This document shows, piece by piece, positions 1-11,500 of a stretch of 64,000 bases of DNA. The DNA is from Stentor coeruleus (taxonomy: Eukaryota > Ciliophora > Heterotrichea > Heterotrichida > Stentoridae). Both the position numbers and the translations under genes were made by a program. Below the pieces are notes generated by a model. The model saw nothing but the letters and a program-made list of their open reading frames with translations. It was not told the origin of the DNA and searched no databases. The DNA lies in NCBI GenBank assembly GCA_001970955.1, contig MPUH01000029.1, positions 62,001 to 126,000 of the forward strand, written 5' to 3'. Positions within the stretch are counted from its first letter, which is position 1. The number at the start of each line of letters is the position of its first letter.

Positions 1-686
1 ACTCCGCAATCGAAAAAAAAAAATAAAACACTGTAAACCGATAACAAGAAATAATAGAAGAGATAAAATTACTCTAAAAAACTATCAAAAAATAATTTAA
101 GACAACCAAGAACTAATCCCAAAAATTTACTTCCTATTTCTTCAGAATCATAATTTAACACCCAAATTCAAAACCTCAAAAGAACAAATATAAGGTTTTT
201 CAATAAAACTAATAGTCACAATCAGTGATAAAAAATCCTAACATAAAAGACTCAAGCCAATTGCCCTTTAAGTTTTCTAATAAAAAATACAAGCATTATA
301 ATAATAAAATAACAAATTCTCAACCTACAAAAAAAAATTCCTTAACCAAATTTTCTTAGTCCAAATAACTAAAAGTCATCAAAAAACTCAACGTATCCTT
401 TAACTCTTTTTCCTAATAGCTCAGCCTGATTTTAATTTCCCATATAAAAGCCAATTAAAAAAGCTTCTTCAAATCGGTAAAAATCCTAAAATTAATAAAA
501 AAAACCATCCATAAAATCCTAAAACAAATCAAAAAAACCATCCATAAAATACAAAATCCGCAAATAACTTCAGCATACACATAAAAATTTAATTTCTTAA
601 AACTCCTTCTATATTTTAATTAAAAATAAAATTTTTACACTTTATATCTGAGGAGAAGATAACTAACGATTGCGAAATGGTATAAA
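1..686. promoter_or_regulatory. Non-coding A/C-rich 5' flank
   Basis: No gene is visible. The + strand is rich in A and C and very poor in G up to about 640, which in this window is the usual look of DNA upstream of a start codon on the same strand; it fits the + gene starting at 687. No recognisable core promoter motif was found. Confidence 0.5.
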
Positions 687-1283
687 ATGATAAATCAAAT
701 AAATAGTTTATCAGAGTCAGAACCAGAGATATCCGATAGGAAGACTAACAACAGGAAAATACTTGAAAAAATAGTCTCTGGGTTGTCATGTTTATTATCA
801 AAAAACCCATTAGATTTGATGAATGTAGGCATTCTTATTTATGACAGTTTTAGTATCAATGAACCAATCGAAAAGAAAATCATCCAACCACTTGTCAATG
901 AGCCTAGAGCTATATCTCTTCGTTCAAAAAGCACAAGAAATCTCAACATCCGCAACAATTCTTTTTCAAACCTACTGAAATCATACAAACACGATAGCGG
1001 AAAACAAGAAGTTGATGGGCAAAACTCAAGTAAAATTTTCGACAACTCCGAAGATCTCGACAAATCCCGCTCTAGATCCCGTCTAACCCCAATAAACGAA
1101 AGGCGTAAAAAAAAAACCCCATATGAAACAAGGAAAAACAAGCATATTCTTCAAGATGTTTATAACATAAAATATAAACGGAACAATAAAAGTATTCGTA
1201 ACACTAGCAAAGAAACTGAATCACGAAGAACTCTAACAAAAATGTCGAAATTTGCAAGTCTAAGCCCAAGCAAATACACATAA
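687..1283 (+). CDS. Unrecognised basic protein, 198 aa
   Basis: Single open frame with an ATG in an A-rich context (TATAAAATG) and a TAA stop. I do not recognise a family. Residues about 20-75 are mixed hydrophobic/polar and could form a small helical domain (around LSKNPLDLMNVGILIYDSF); the rest is rich in Ser, Asn, Lys and Arg and looks disordered, with runs such as KSRSRSR and NERRKKK that could bind nucleic acid or microtubules (inference only). It is followed 83 bp later by another gene on the same strand. Flanking skew (A/C-rich upstream) supports this strand as the transcribed one. It is likely real because the frame is long for such AT-rich DNA and has non-intergenic codon composition. 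Confidence 0.6.
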   Translation: MINQINSLSESEPEISDRKTNNRKILEKIVSGLSCLLSKNPLDLMNVGILIYDSFSINEPIEKKIIQPLVNEPRAISLRSKSTRNLNIRNNSFSNLLKSYKHDSGKQEVDGQNSSKIFDNSEDLDKSRSRSRLTPINERRKKKTPYETRKNKHILQDVYNIKYKRNNKSIRNTSKETESRRTLTKMSKFASLSPSKYT

Positions 1284-1366
1284 AACCTTATGAAAAAATA
1301 CTTCAAATAATCATAAAACTAAATTTTTCTTTATATTTGACAATATTATAATCTTATAACTTTATA

Positions 1367-1999
1367 ATGTATCTTCATATTCTACCTAGACCTAATTCAA
1401 ATCATACAGGGCGTCGAACTAGGAAACTAGATTTTTGGAACAGATTACATACGTCAATACCAGTTAAAAGGAAGACCCATAAGCCAATTCATATATTAAA
1501 AGTTGGCTCAGTTTTAAAATCCCAACAAATCTCAAACAAAATTATAGCCCCAGTGTATTTTCCTAGTTCTTCAGCTTTACCGAGCAAATCGAGGGCTTTA
1601 AAAACCCCAAATTCAACTCATACAAAGCAATTTTCGATATTAAGTTTTGATGATTTGTTACTGTTAGAAGAAGATTTGTTTAAAGAAAAACCGCATTTTA
1701 GATTAAAAACTAATGAAGTGAGGAGAACAAGAAAAGATAATGGGTCGATTATTGAGTTAAAAGGGATAAAAATGAATTTCAGTAGTGGGAAAAGTGTGGA
1801 AAATAAGAATTTAAGACCTGCTAGTAATAAAAGCTTTGTTAGGGTTGGAAAAAACCCGATTTCTTTTAGTAGAAGAGCTTATTCGGTTAATAAAAGCAGT
1901 GGGGAGATGGCTAAGAATGATACTCCTGGACCTTGGGATAATGGTTTGGATAATCTTAATAATGTACAGAAGAGTTTGGATTATGATATAGGGTGTTAG
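1367..1999 (+). CDS. Unrecognised protein, 210 aa
   Basis: Open frame from an ATG preceded by TTTATA to a TAG stop. No family recognised and no membrane segment or signal peptide is visible. The first half is rich in basic residues and Ser/Thr/Pro (for example GRRTRKLDFWNRLH near residue 15); residues about 92-105 hold a short acidic-hydrophobic stretch, SFDDLLLLEEDLFKEK, that could be a helical protein-binding motif. The C-terminus (TPGPWDNGLDNLNNVQKSLD) is polar. Downstream DNA turns abruptly G/T-rich, the pattern seen after stops elsewhere in the window. Function unknown; cytoskeletal or ciliary roles are common for such ciliate proteins but nothing here proves it. Confidence 0.6.
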   Translation: MYLHILPRPNSNHTGRRTRKLDFWNRLHTSIPVKRKTHKPIHILKVGSVLKSQQISNKIIAPVYFPSSSALPSKSRALKTPNSTHTKQFSILSFDDLLLLEEDLFKEKPHFRLKTNEVRRTRKDNGSIIELKGIKMNFSSGKSVENKNLRPASNKSFVRVGKNPISFSRRAYSVNKSSGEMAKNDTPGPWDNGLDNLNNVQKSLDYDIGC

Positions 2000-2244
2000 A
2001 AACTATGACTTGGGACACAGGATAATTTAAATTAGCTGAAATTTTGCATTTTTTTATTTGATGGGTTGAAGATGATAGAATTTTTTAATGAGTTTTTTTA
2101 GTTGTTAGGTGGATATTTTTTTGTGATAGATTTGGTATGAAAATATTTTAAATCGTCTGGGTCTTGGTGATACTGTTGGGTTTTAATCATTTTATTCTTT
2201 TTAACCATCATAACATTCTTCAATTTAATACATTTTATTTAAAT

Positions 2245-3063
2245 TTATATATCTCTTCTCATAATTGGACTAAGAAAATATTTATTTCTTGCAGATATTT
2301 TTTCTATGAATTTTTCAGCTAAATTAGATCTTGACCTAAGCGTTGGCATGAAAATATTTTTGAAAAAATCTTGGACGTTCTCTTGAGATTTAGAAGTGTT
2401 TTCAGTTACAAACTCCTCATTCCTTATCCTATCAAATTGGATACCCCCAGCTCTAATACTCCCACTATCTACAAAAATCTTATCAATATATCCATTATTA
2501 TATTTCCTTCTAAGTTTTTTTGTATTTTTTCTCAATACCCCAATATTCAAATTAACTTTAGGATAATCCCATACAACCCTATTATCACCACTTTTACCTT
2601 CATTCCAAATCTCGTCTGTTACATTAACACTTTTTCTCAAAGGTTTTAGTTTTGTTTTATTCCCTAATCCTTTTATAGGGAAAATCTTATTAACTTCATT
2701 AAACCTTCCAATAAAATCTTGTTTATTCTTATTTTCATCAAGTTTATTTTTTATATTTAAAACTGTATTTGTATTGTTTTGTATATACCCAAGTATTGAA
2801 TCAACTTTTTGTATAGTAAATTCTTTTTTAGGAATCAAATCAACTTTTGGAAGAACTTCAGCTGAGACTCTTGAACCTTTTCTTATTATGAAAGGAGGTA
2901 AAGATAATGTTTTTTTCCTTTCCAGAGGTTTTGACTGAAAATCAGGAGAAGGGTCGTCGATACTCCAGCTACTAATATCATTAAGAGGTGTGTTTGAGGA
3001 TATGGTACAGAAATTTCCATCTTCGTTTATTAGAGATTCGATAAGCTGGGTTTCTTTTTTCAT
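2245..3063 (-). CDS. Unrecognised basic protein, 272 aa
   Basis: Open frame on the minus strand, ATG preceded by TTAAATA, convergent with the + gene ending at 1999 (245 bp gap). No known domain recognised. The N-terminal 60 residues are Ser/Asp-rich; the remainder alternates Lys/Arg/Asn-rich stretches such as KNTKKLRRKYNNGY and predicted helices. A short + strand frame across 2371-2649 is its shadow. The protein is expected to be soluble and largely disordered. Function unknown. Confidence 0.6.
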   Translation of the reverse strand: MKKETQLIESLINEDGNFCTISSNTPLNDISSWSIDDPSPDFQSKPLERKKTLSLPPFIIRKGSRVSAEVLPKVDLIPKKEFTIQKVDSILGYIQNNTNTVLNIKNKLDENKNKQDFIGRFNEVNKIFPIKGLGNKTKLKPLRKSVNVTDEIWNEGKSGDNRVVWDYPKVNLNIGVLRKNTKKLRRKYNNGYIDKIFVDSGSIRAGGIQFDRIRNEEFVTENTSKSQENVQDFFKNIFMPTLRSRSNLAEKFIEKISARNKYFLSPIMRRDI

Positions 3064-3312
3064 TATTTAATATTGTTGGGAATATATGAGAGGCTTTCAT
3101 ATAATATTTAATAAAATTATGATATTAGGATTTTAACATTATCCTAAGCCTAAAATCTATTATTTTAAACTTCTTATTATGTTTTTATTAAAATAGATGA
3201 GCTTTAATTAGAGTTTTCCTTTTATTAAATACTATCTTCAGTCAAGATGATAATGTACAAGCCAAAATATGAGATTTTTTTTGCATAGATAAAATAAATT
3301 ATGAAATATTGA

Positions 3313-4704
3313 TTATCTATTATAAATTGAATATTTAATCTCAGGTTTGGTTTTGTCTTTTGTAGGTACCAAGTCGATATAGCAATAAATTGAAGATATG
3401 ACCATACAGAAACTAAAGAAAAAAAATGCATAAGATATCCCTAAAGCTTCTAAAGCAAATGGAAATACAACAGCTATTATGCAAGTAGAAAACATATTTG
3501 TGAATGCTGCTATGCTAATTGCCTTACCTGAGCATACTTCTCCTATATAAGTCCACAATGCAGCTCCTAAAGAATAAGCAAAAAATAACATATACACATT
3601 TATTGATATAAGTGCTACTATCGAATTAGGGATCATATCAGAAAACACTCCTAAAACCCCACAAATTATCATTAGAAAAATCTCCCCTGAAATAATCAAA
3701 GTTTTCCTATCAAACATTTTCAACAAAGGTATAGCCATAACAGCACCAAATAACAGTGCAATCCCCATTACACAAGTATAAATCCTTGATACAAAAATTG
3801 TTCCTCCAATATGTTTAAAAATCTCAGTAGAAAAAAACAAGCATGCATTGATTCCTGAAATCTGCTGGATAATCCCAAGCATAAACCCAATCCTAACCAT
3901 TTTTCTATATTTTTTTTTCATTACAATATCTTTAAAACTTGTAATTTTTGGCCTTTTAACATCATCTTTGCTTACTGACATTTCTGATTCTCTTTCTTCA
4001 AATCTTGTTATACCTTTTTCAAGACCAACTTCTGTGTATATTGAAAGAAGTGCTTCTTCTGCTCTACTTTTTAGTCCATGGTCAATATACCATTTCGGGC
4101 TATCATATTTCATATATAATAGAAAATAAAAATATTGATATAATGATACTGAAGCTGGGAATAAAAATAAAAACATCCATAAATAGTTCATATTATCTGT
4201 ATGATAATTGCTTGTTGGGAGTATTAGACCAAAAAAGTAAGATACACAGAAACCTGAATTTATTGATATTGATACCAATGGGCCTAGTTGACTTGTTAGG
4301 GCATCTGGGGTTATTTCATTTAGAAACATGGGGGATGTGGCTAAGAATATACCTGATGATATACCGCATATAACTCTTCCAATACCAAAGGAGATGTTGA
4401 AGGGTAAGACTGACAATCCAGAACCTAATATCATGATTAAGTCGCTATACATTAAAGTTCCTCTTCGGCCAAATTTATCACAAAGGTAGCCTGCAAGGGG
4501 TGATCCTAATAATGCTCCTGTAGGAACACATGTACTAAAAATCGCAATGTATAAATTCCGAAGATTACCCCAATGAAGAGTTCCTTCGACATTATCAGCA
4601 CAAGTGTTTAAAACTCCTAAACTATAGCTAAACATAAAAGTTCCAAGGACAATATGTAAAGCTAAGTACCATGCCTGATGCTTTTTGATTTCCTCTGTAA
4701 GCAT
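3313..4704 (-). CDS. MFS sugar-type transporter (SLC2-like)
   Basis: Membrane transporter of the major facilitator superfamily, nearest to the sugar porter (SLC2/GLUT) family, expected to move a hexose or similar solute by facilitated diffusion or proton symport. 463 aa, the normal length, with about 12 hydrophobic segments. Family marks: CDKFGRR after TM2 (the D-x-x-G-R-R loop), the GIGRVICGISSGIF segment of TM4, and YDSPKWYIDHG near the start of the central loop, matching the PESPRWL motif of sugar porters. The central loop holds a run of charged residues, and an N-terminal half/C-terminal half pattern is clear. The usual GRR/GRK repeat in the second half is weak (FDRKTL). Substrate cannot be told from sequence alone. 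The gene is divergent from VPS11 across about 1 kb. Confidence 0.9.
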   Translation of the reverse strand: MLTEEIKKHQAWYLALHIVLGTFMFSYSLGVLNTCADNVEGTLHWGNLRNLYIAIFSTCVPTGALLGSPLAGYLCDKFGRRGTLMYSDLIMILGSGLSVLPFNISFGIGRVICGISSGIFLATSPMFLNEITPDALTSQLGPLVSISINSGFCVSYFFGLILPTSNYHTDNMNYLWMFLFLFPASVSLYQYFYFLLYMKYDSPKWYIDHGLKSRAEEALLSIYTEVGLEKGITRFEERESEMSVSKDDVKRPKITSFKDIVMKKKYRKMVRIGFMLGIIQQISGINACLFFSTEIFKHIGGTIFVSRIYTCVMGIALLFGAVMAIPLLKMFDRKTLIISGEIFLMIICGVLGVFSDMIPNSIVALISINVYMLFFAYSLGAALWTYIGEVCSGKAISIAAFTNMFSTCIIAVVFPFALEALGISYAFFFFSFCMVISSIYCYIDLVPTKDKTKPEIKYSIYNR

Positions 4705-5708
4705 TATTTACTAAACTTACTTAATAACTTTAGAAAACTTACACAATGATTACTGGCAAATTGTAAGTAATTTTGAAATAAACCATTTTTTCTTTAAAAA
4801 GTATTATAAACTAAATATATTCCTAAAACTTGGAAATAAAGATTAGCTTATGATATTAATATAATATTAAGCAAAACTTATGATTTTATCCAAGTGGTGC
4901 TACAATAAAGACATTGTTTAAAAAAACTAGGATTTTATAATATTTTTCCATCTGAAGGATATTAAAATAATATTTTGCCTAACTCTATAGGTTTTATAAT
5001 CAAAGACTTAGAATAAATTTAATATTTAATAGAACTTTATCTATATAACTTAATGTATAATCCTTGATAATTAAAAGTTATCGATGATGATATTTTCTAA
5101 GTTTTCAGATTATATAAAATTTCTTTAAATCTCTAGTTTATTCTAATTATTAAGGTATTACAGATTGCAATTATATCTAACTATAATAAACTAATTAAAT
5201 TATTTGTCTTGATCATACAAAAAAGTTTTAAGCCCTTACAAATACTCATTTAAACTTAAAAATATATTTAATCATACAAAACCATCTAATCACAAAAATC
5301 TCAAAAATAAAAAGAAACTTATCCTCAATAAATACTAATCTTCACCACTTCTATGTTTAAAATCACAACCAGCCACCATAACTCCATTTTCCATCAAACA
5401 TTAATTCAGTTAACACCATTCCATCAAAAACCTATTGAATCACAATCTTCTCATCAAAACTTAACAAACATAATCCTCTCATCAAAAACCTATATCAACC
5501 TACCAATCAACCTAAATCCTCCAAATTCCTCTCTATCTTTAATTCTACCTTTCTTCCTATCATTATACTCCTATTCTTCTACCACCCAATTCAACTTCCT
5601 TCAATCAAACACCAACTTTTCTCTAAAAATCCTTCCAAAAATAAATCCTTATAAAAAAATCTCATCAAAAAATCTCATCAAAAAATCTCATCAAAAATCT
5701 CATAATAA
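4705..5708. promoter_or_regulatory. Divergent intergenic region, transporter / VPS11
   Basis: No convincing gene. The right half (about 5210-5708) is strongly A/C-rich and G-poor on the + strand, matching the 5' flank rule for the + gene VPS11. An open frame at 5353-5763 lies inside this skewed DNA and overlaps the VPS11 start; its Ser/Asn/Pro/Ile-only composition marks it as chance. Many CATCAAAA words occur, ending in a short tandem repeat just before the VPS11 ATG. Confidence 0.5.
5659..5703 (+). repeat. Short tandem repeat in VPS11 5' flank
   Basis: Three to four copies of a 12-13 nt unit, ATCTCATCAAAAA, end 5 bp before the VPS11 start codon. If transcribed it would lie in the 5' untranslated region. 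The same word in looser form (CTCATCAAAA) recurs through the preceding 250 bp, so it may simply be slippage in A/C-rich DNA. Confidence 0.7.
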
Positions 5709-8525
5709 ATGTCTCAAACTCAGTGGAAAAAATTCACCAAGTTCTTCGACCCACAGTCAGTAGTCCCATCAGGTCCTGCAAAATCCGTAAGCGAAGACCC
5801 TGACAAGCAAAGTAGTTCTAATTCCGACATCGCAGAGACGAAATTTGTCGAGAACTATCTCGGGCTAATGTACCGGGGTATCCCAAACGGTAAAGTCTTA
5901 GTATGTCTTGGTGATCAAGTAAAATTCAGTTCTCAAGCTCATGCTATCAACCTTTACTACATGGCTAAATCAAGAAAGCATCCAATTCTTATCACAATTG
6001 GTTTAGATGAAGCTGATTATAATCGTAAAGGTTTAGTTAAAATTTGGGATATCTCAGACCCAATATCAATGAGAGAAATCGCTAATATTCTTCTTCCAGA
6101 CACAACAGCTATGAATGTTATATGTTTTGCCATGACAGATGATATGTCACGTATGGCCTTAGGATTATCAACAGGACAAATTTATTATATAACAGGGAAT
6201 ATAATACAAAATTCTAAAGCAATAAACAAAAAGTTCATAAGTAATGAGAAAAAAGCGGCAATTACGAACTTATTCTTTTTTATCAAAGGGAATTCTACGT
6301 TTTTGTTTTATACTACTGCTGAAAGTGTTGGAAGTTATTTACTTAAAGAAAAAGGAGAGACACACAATTTGCTTGAAGAGTTTGATGGATGCGGGCATTT
6401 GTGTGCTGATTTAGATGAGAAGAAGGAAAGATTAGTTGTTGCTATGACGAAACTTAATGCGATTACTGTGTTTTTACCTGAGTTTAAAGGACAGACATGG
6501 TCGATTGAAGGTCAAAAGACGATATTGAAATGTGTGCATAATCAAGTGTTGGTGGTGACGGTGAATAAAAATCAACAACAAGTGACTATATACGATATCG
6601 ATAATAAACTAATATCATTCCAAAGCAATTACAGCCAAATCGACCATATTCTCTGTGAGGACGACGGGGTATTTATCCTATCTAAAAACAACAAAAAAGA
6701 AGCCATAATCCAAAAACTCATAGAAAAAGATACAAATGAAAAACTTAAGATTCTCATAAACAAAAATGCATATGATATCGCATATAACATGGCTAGATCA
6801 GAAGGATATGAAGAGTCATTTATAGCTGAAATTTCTAAAATGCAAGGTGATCATTATTATAATAAAGGGGATTTCGATAATGCTATAAACTGTTATAAGC
6901 AGACTGTAAGATTTTTAGAAGCATCATATGTTATAATCCAATTTCTAGATGCTTCTAAAATTGAGTATTTAACAAGTTATTTAGAAACATTACATAGTAG
7001 ACATCATGCTAATAATGAACATACAGCTTTATTACTTAATTGTTATGTGCATTTGAAAAAAACTGATGAATTAGCTAAGTTTTTAGCCCAATCTAATGAT
7101 GATTATGAGCTTTTTGATCCTAAGACCGCTATTGATGTTTGTTGTAGTGTTCATTGTTATGATTTGGCTTTATCTTTGGCATCTAAGCATAAAATGCACA
7201 CTTTGTATGTGAAAATCCGCATTGAAGAAGAAAAAAAGTACCTCGAAGCTATTTATTATATAGAAACTAGCATGTCTATATCAGGTTTTGCTAAGATTTT
7301 CAAAGAATTCGGGCAGATTTTAATGAAAAATGAACCTGTTAAAACCCGTGAACTTGTTTTTAAAACCGTTAAGTCTTTAAACTTAAAAGTCGGCCTTAGT
7401 ACATACTTGCCTGAGACTGAAAAAGATGAAAAGCCTCAAAAAGATCAAGACGATGATGATTTCGCCTTGGAAGATATGAAAAAAAAACCTATAACAGTAA
7501 CTTATTATCAAGTATTAGAATCAGTTATGTCTGGACTTGTTAATCATCCTGATATACTTGATGATTTACTTTCTGATATTATCAAAGGAACTCCTGATAT
7601 CGAGAATATTGTTTATCATAAACTTTTTGAGTTGTATTTGCAACAAAGAAAACCTTTAAAAGAAAGTGATAGTTCAAGGTTAATGACTTTACCTAAAAGT
7701 TCAGGAAGGGATTTGAATTATTATGAGAAAAAAATCAAAGACCTTTTAGAACAAGCGAATAATAAGTATGATAAACATCATGTACTTATGTTGTTTAAAA
7801 TGTATGATTATTCAGATGGTGTTGTGTCAATTTCTCATCTTATGGATAGCAAACAAGAATTAATGTTCCATTATATAAAAACAAATGATCATGGGAATAT
7901 ATGGAACACCTGCGATAAATATGGAAAAGAAGATAATGATTTATGGGTACAAGCTCTAACTTATTTTTGCACAAAAGACGATACTAAATGTATGCAGTAT
8001 ATCGAAAAAATTCTTCAAGAAATCGAACAAAAAGATTTCCTCACCCCATTAATTGTCCTTAAAATCCTATCCAAAAGCAGAAATATTACCTTTGGCACGG
8101 TGAAAAACTACCTGAAAAAACAGCTTTCCAAACATCAGCAAGCTATGAAGAACGACCAGGATGAATATATTAGAAACTCCCAAAACATCAAACAGAAAAA
8201 AGAAGAAATTTACGAACTGAAAACCCAAGCTAGGAAATTCCAATTTAATAAATGTGCTGGTTGTGACTTAAAGCTCAACCTACCAAGCGTACATTTTATG
8301 TGCCTTCATAGCTATCATGTTAGTTGTCTTACTGATAATGCTCATGAATGCCAACATTGTACCGAACAAGCATCAAGGGCTTCAGAAAGAAAATCAGAAT
8401 ACCAAAAACAAAGCATGAATCATGGAACATTTTTCAAAGAACTTTCAGCTAACGACGACAGGTTTGGGACTATTGCTAAATATTTCGGTAGAGGATTATT
8501 TTCGAATAATTCTAAAACTAATTAG
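5709..8525 (+). CDS. VPS11: VPS11, HOPS/CORVET core subunit
   Basis: Vacuolar protein sorting protein 11, a core subunit shared by the HOPS and CORVET tethering complexes that promote endosome and lysosome/vacuole fusion. 938 aa, the usual family length. The N-terminus (SQTQWKKFTKFFD) matches the start of animal VPS11 (QWRRFVFFD). Residues about 1-350 form a beta-propeller-like region, about 370-800 an alpha-solenoid with clathrin-heavy-chain-type repeats (DHYYNKGDFDNAINCYKQTV), followed by a coiled-coil segment and a C-terminal RING-H2 finger at about 847-890 (CAGCDLKL..., CLHSYHVSC, CQHC). Start chosen at the ATG preceded by AATAA. Its stop is only 7 bp from the stop of the convergent receptor-like gene. 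Confidence 0.95.
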   Translation: MSQTQWKKFTKFFDPQSVVPSGPAKSVSEDPDKQSSSNSDIAETKFVENYLGLMYRGIPNGKVLVCLGDQVKFSSQAHAINLYYMAKSRKHPILITIGLDEADYNRKGLVKIWDISDPISMREIANILLPDTTAMNVICFAMTDDMSRMALGLSTGQIYYITGNIIQNSKAINKKFISNEKKAAITNLFFFIKGNSTFLFYTTAESVGSYLLKEKGETHNLLEEFDGCGHLCADLDEKKERLVVAMTKLNAITVFLPEFKGQTWSIEGQKTILKCVHNQVLVVTVNKNQQQVTIYDIDNKLISFQSNYSQIDHILCEDDGVFILSKNNKKEAIIQKLIEKDTNEKLKILINKNAYDIAYNMARSEGYEESFIAEISKMQGDHYYNKGDFDNAINCYKQTVRFLEASYVIIQFLDASKIEYLTSYLETLHSRHHANNEHTALLLNCYVHLKKTDELAKFLAQSNDDYELFDPKTAIDVCCSVHCYDLALSLASKHKMHTLYVKIRIEEEKKYLEAIYYIETSMSISGFAKIFKEFGQILMKNEPVKTRELVFKTVKSLNLKVGLSTYLPETEKDEKPQKDQDDDDFALEDMKKKPITVTYYQVLESVMSGLVNHPDILDDLLSDIIKGTPDIENIVYHKLFELYLQQRKPLKESDSSRLMTLPKSSGRDLNYYEKKIKDLLEQANNKYDKHHVLMLFKMYDYSDGVVSISHLMDSKQELMFHYIKTNDHGNIWNTCDKYGKEDNDLWVQALTYFCTKDDTKCMQYIEKILQEIEQKDFLTPLIVLKILSKSRNITFGTVKNYLKKQLSKHQQAMKNDQDEYIRNSQNIKQKKEEIYELKTQARKFQFNKCAGCDLKLNLPSVHFMCLHSYHVSCLTDNAHECQHCTEQASRASERKSEYQKQSMNHGTFFKELSANDDRFGTIAKYFGRGLFSNNSKTN

Positions 8526-8532
8526 AATAGCT

Positions 8533-11500
8533 TTATATTGGTATAGCGCCTTCGTCAACTTCATCATCAGAATCGCTTTCAGATGATTTTGGATGTTCTT
8601 CGCTTACAGGGTTGCTTTTGCTTCGTATTTCTAAAACTAAATTTTGCTTGTTGTTACTATCTTGATTTAAGCTTTGACTAGGTATTTCTTGTTTACTTAA
8701 ATCTTCATTTTGACTAACATCTTGAGCTTCTAGCATATTATAAACTTTTCTTTTAGATTTAGCTTCAGCTGGAGCTACTAGTAAATTAGGAAAGTACTTT
8801 CTTTGGAAAAATATAGTCCCAGCCCCAAGAAGTGCCCATCCAACAATAAGGGCAACAAACCAACCAATATGTGAAGAATTCCCAGAATAGGATAAAGTTG
8901 CTAGAATTGACATATAACTCACAGCGACAAGAGATGAAAATTCCCATAAATTACATCTTCCATAGTTAAATGGTCTGAGCTTGTATGTAAATATAGTAAA
9001 TGATGTAAAAAGTATAGAAAATACAATCCCATGTGCTAAAGGAGAAATACCTTGTAAAGATTTTCCTACTGCAATAAGAAGTATTTGCATACAGGTTTTA
9101 AGTAAAAGGAAAAAAGGTTTGATTTTTATATTCAAACCTGTTTTAGCTTGTTGCCAAAGTGGTCTACTAAATGCAGCAACAGGTTCATAAGTTATAATAG
9201 CAATTGCTGACATTGCGATGTATGGTGAATGTTTATCTCCCCAGCATTGCATATAACAATCTCTCCAAACGTATTCACGTCCTTGAGCAGTATGATCACA
9301 TACAAAAACATCGAGTAATAAAGCTAGTGATGGTAAAAACATGGTATTACCGTAAAAAGGAAGGAATAATGTGTTCATCATAGATAAAAGTCTTTGACAC
9401 ATTGGGAGTTTTTGTAGCCAAGTCTCTGCATTTGTCATAATCAGAATTACTAATATGAACCATGCATAACATAAAGCACATACTGCTGATAATAAAACCC
9501 AATAATCAGCTTTACTACTTTGAGCTACTTTCATTATGTCTAACATAAATATGTTTGATGCTGCTTCTATGACTATTTTTAATGATGTAAAAGTTGGGGC
9601 AATAGCAATAAATTGGAAAAACTCAACACCAATCTGTACTTCAGCCATCGTATCTTTCCAATTCCTAACAACTGGTTCTCTAATCTCCATCATCTCAACC
9701 TGTCTCCATTTCTTATATGAATAATAACTTAACCCAAGTGTAATAATAACCAAAAAAGCTCCTATACTAATAACAATAGCAACTCCTTGGCCAGATACTC
9801 TTGACATATGCTGAGCAAAAGGACAATCATAATTAACAGACCAACTATCACTAGGGCTTTTACTAGCTTCTCCTCCCCAAATTATTGATGTATTAGATAC
9901 ATTAGTAAACATATTCGGGTCAAGTGGATCATAAACTTGAATATTAATAAATTTTTTATTTTGCATATTTCCTATTGCATACCCATATGCACTTCTATCA
10001 TTTGTCCCTTCAGAAAACTTGATTTTTCCACTAGCCCCAACAAAATCAGCAGCTCTTAATGAATCCATAAGTTCTTTACCACTAGTAAAATCTTCACCTT
10101 TACTAATCATCCCAGATATAGTATTAGCTAAAAGATAAGCTGTATCATAAGCAAGTAATGAAAATATTGAATAACTTTCTGAATATGCCTCTTTGAAATT
10201 AGACTCAAAAATTTTCCCTTCATCGCCTTGCGGTGATCTATATGCTAAACCAAATGCCCCATTTAATACTTTATATATATTTTCTTCATCATTTTTATAA
10301 TATTGTTCTATAGTTTTCTGTAAGGTTGAATCTAACCACATAGACCCTATCCAAGAATAATCATTTCCATAAAGTTCTTTTTTATGTGCTTGTTTTGCAA
10401 TTTCAGCTGATATTGTTGAGTTACCAAGATAGACTATAATTTTAAGTTGTTTTTTAACTATTTCACTTAAAACATCATCTATTCTGGATTTGGTACTTGA
10501 ACTCAGACTACCGTCTTCGTTGGTATTAATAAAAATACTTCGGAAAGTTTCAGGATTTTCGATTATAATGTCAAGGGTTTTAACATTACTTTGGAAACTT
10601 GTGTAGATACCTTGACCTGTTGTATCATCTGAGTATATAACCCCAATACGTTTCCAATTCTGCACATTTATTTGCATTGCTACAGCTACTGCTTGTAAAC
10701 CATCAGGTTGAACAGTTCTTAGAAATCTTGAATAGATAGTTGAATCACTTAATAAACTTTCTGATGCTTGATATGATATAAGGGGTTTTGGGTCTTCATA
10801 AGCTGATAATGCTCGAGCATAAGATTTAGCTAGATCAGACCCATATGGTCCTACATAAGCTAAAATGTTAAAACTAGCTAAAGACTTTATAGTAACAGAA
10901 GCAAGAGAATTTGATAATAATGTGTCTTTATAAGTAACATCAACTCTATAATCCCCAAGGAGTTTCTGAGTATTGATTTGATTTATAGCTAACATAAACC
11001 CTTTTTTAACAAGTTCACCTTCTGGGTCTATTTTCCCTTGAGCATCAGTTTGTGGGTATAAAAGGCATATTTTCATAATCGGTACCTTATCATCAGGTAC
11101 ATCAGTACTTAAACCAGGCCAAGTGATTATATTTTCCTGATCTAAAACAAATATATTTTTCTTAGAATCCCACTTCCCTACTTTATTAGCATAAAAATTC
11201 TTGAGGTTATATAAAAAGTAGTCAACTTTTTTAATTCCTGTTTCATCAAAATGTAGCTGATAAGGTAAAGATGGGAATTCATAATTACTAAGAAAATAGT
11301 CATAAAGGGTCAAACTATTTGGTTCTGTTACAGATAATAAAGCCTGGTTCGATATTGTTATCAAAGCTTGTAAAGTCCCTAATGGTTCAGAATCTAAATA
11401 AACCTGATCTGGGGTCATAAGTCCAATAGCTCCTGTTTTAAGTATCCCATATTTCTCAGGTGGAATATCAGCATGAGAGTTTTTAGCAATTTCTCCTATA

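Noticed and set aside
5353-5763. 136-codon + strand open frame upstream of VPS11
   Set aside because: It overlaps the VPS11 start in another frame and is made of Ser, Asn, Ile, Pro and Thr only, which is what the A/C-rich 5' flanks of this window yield by chance.
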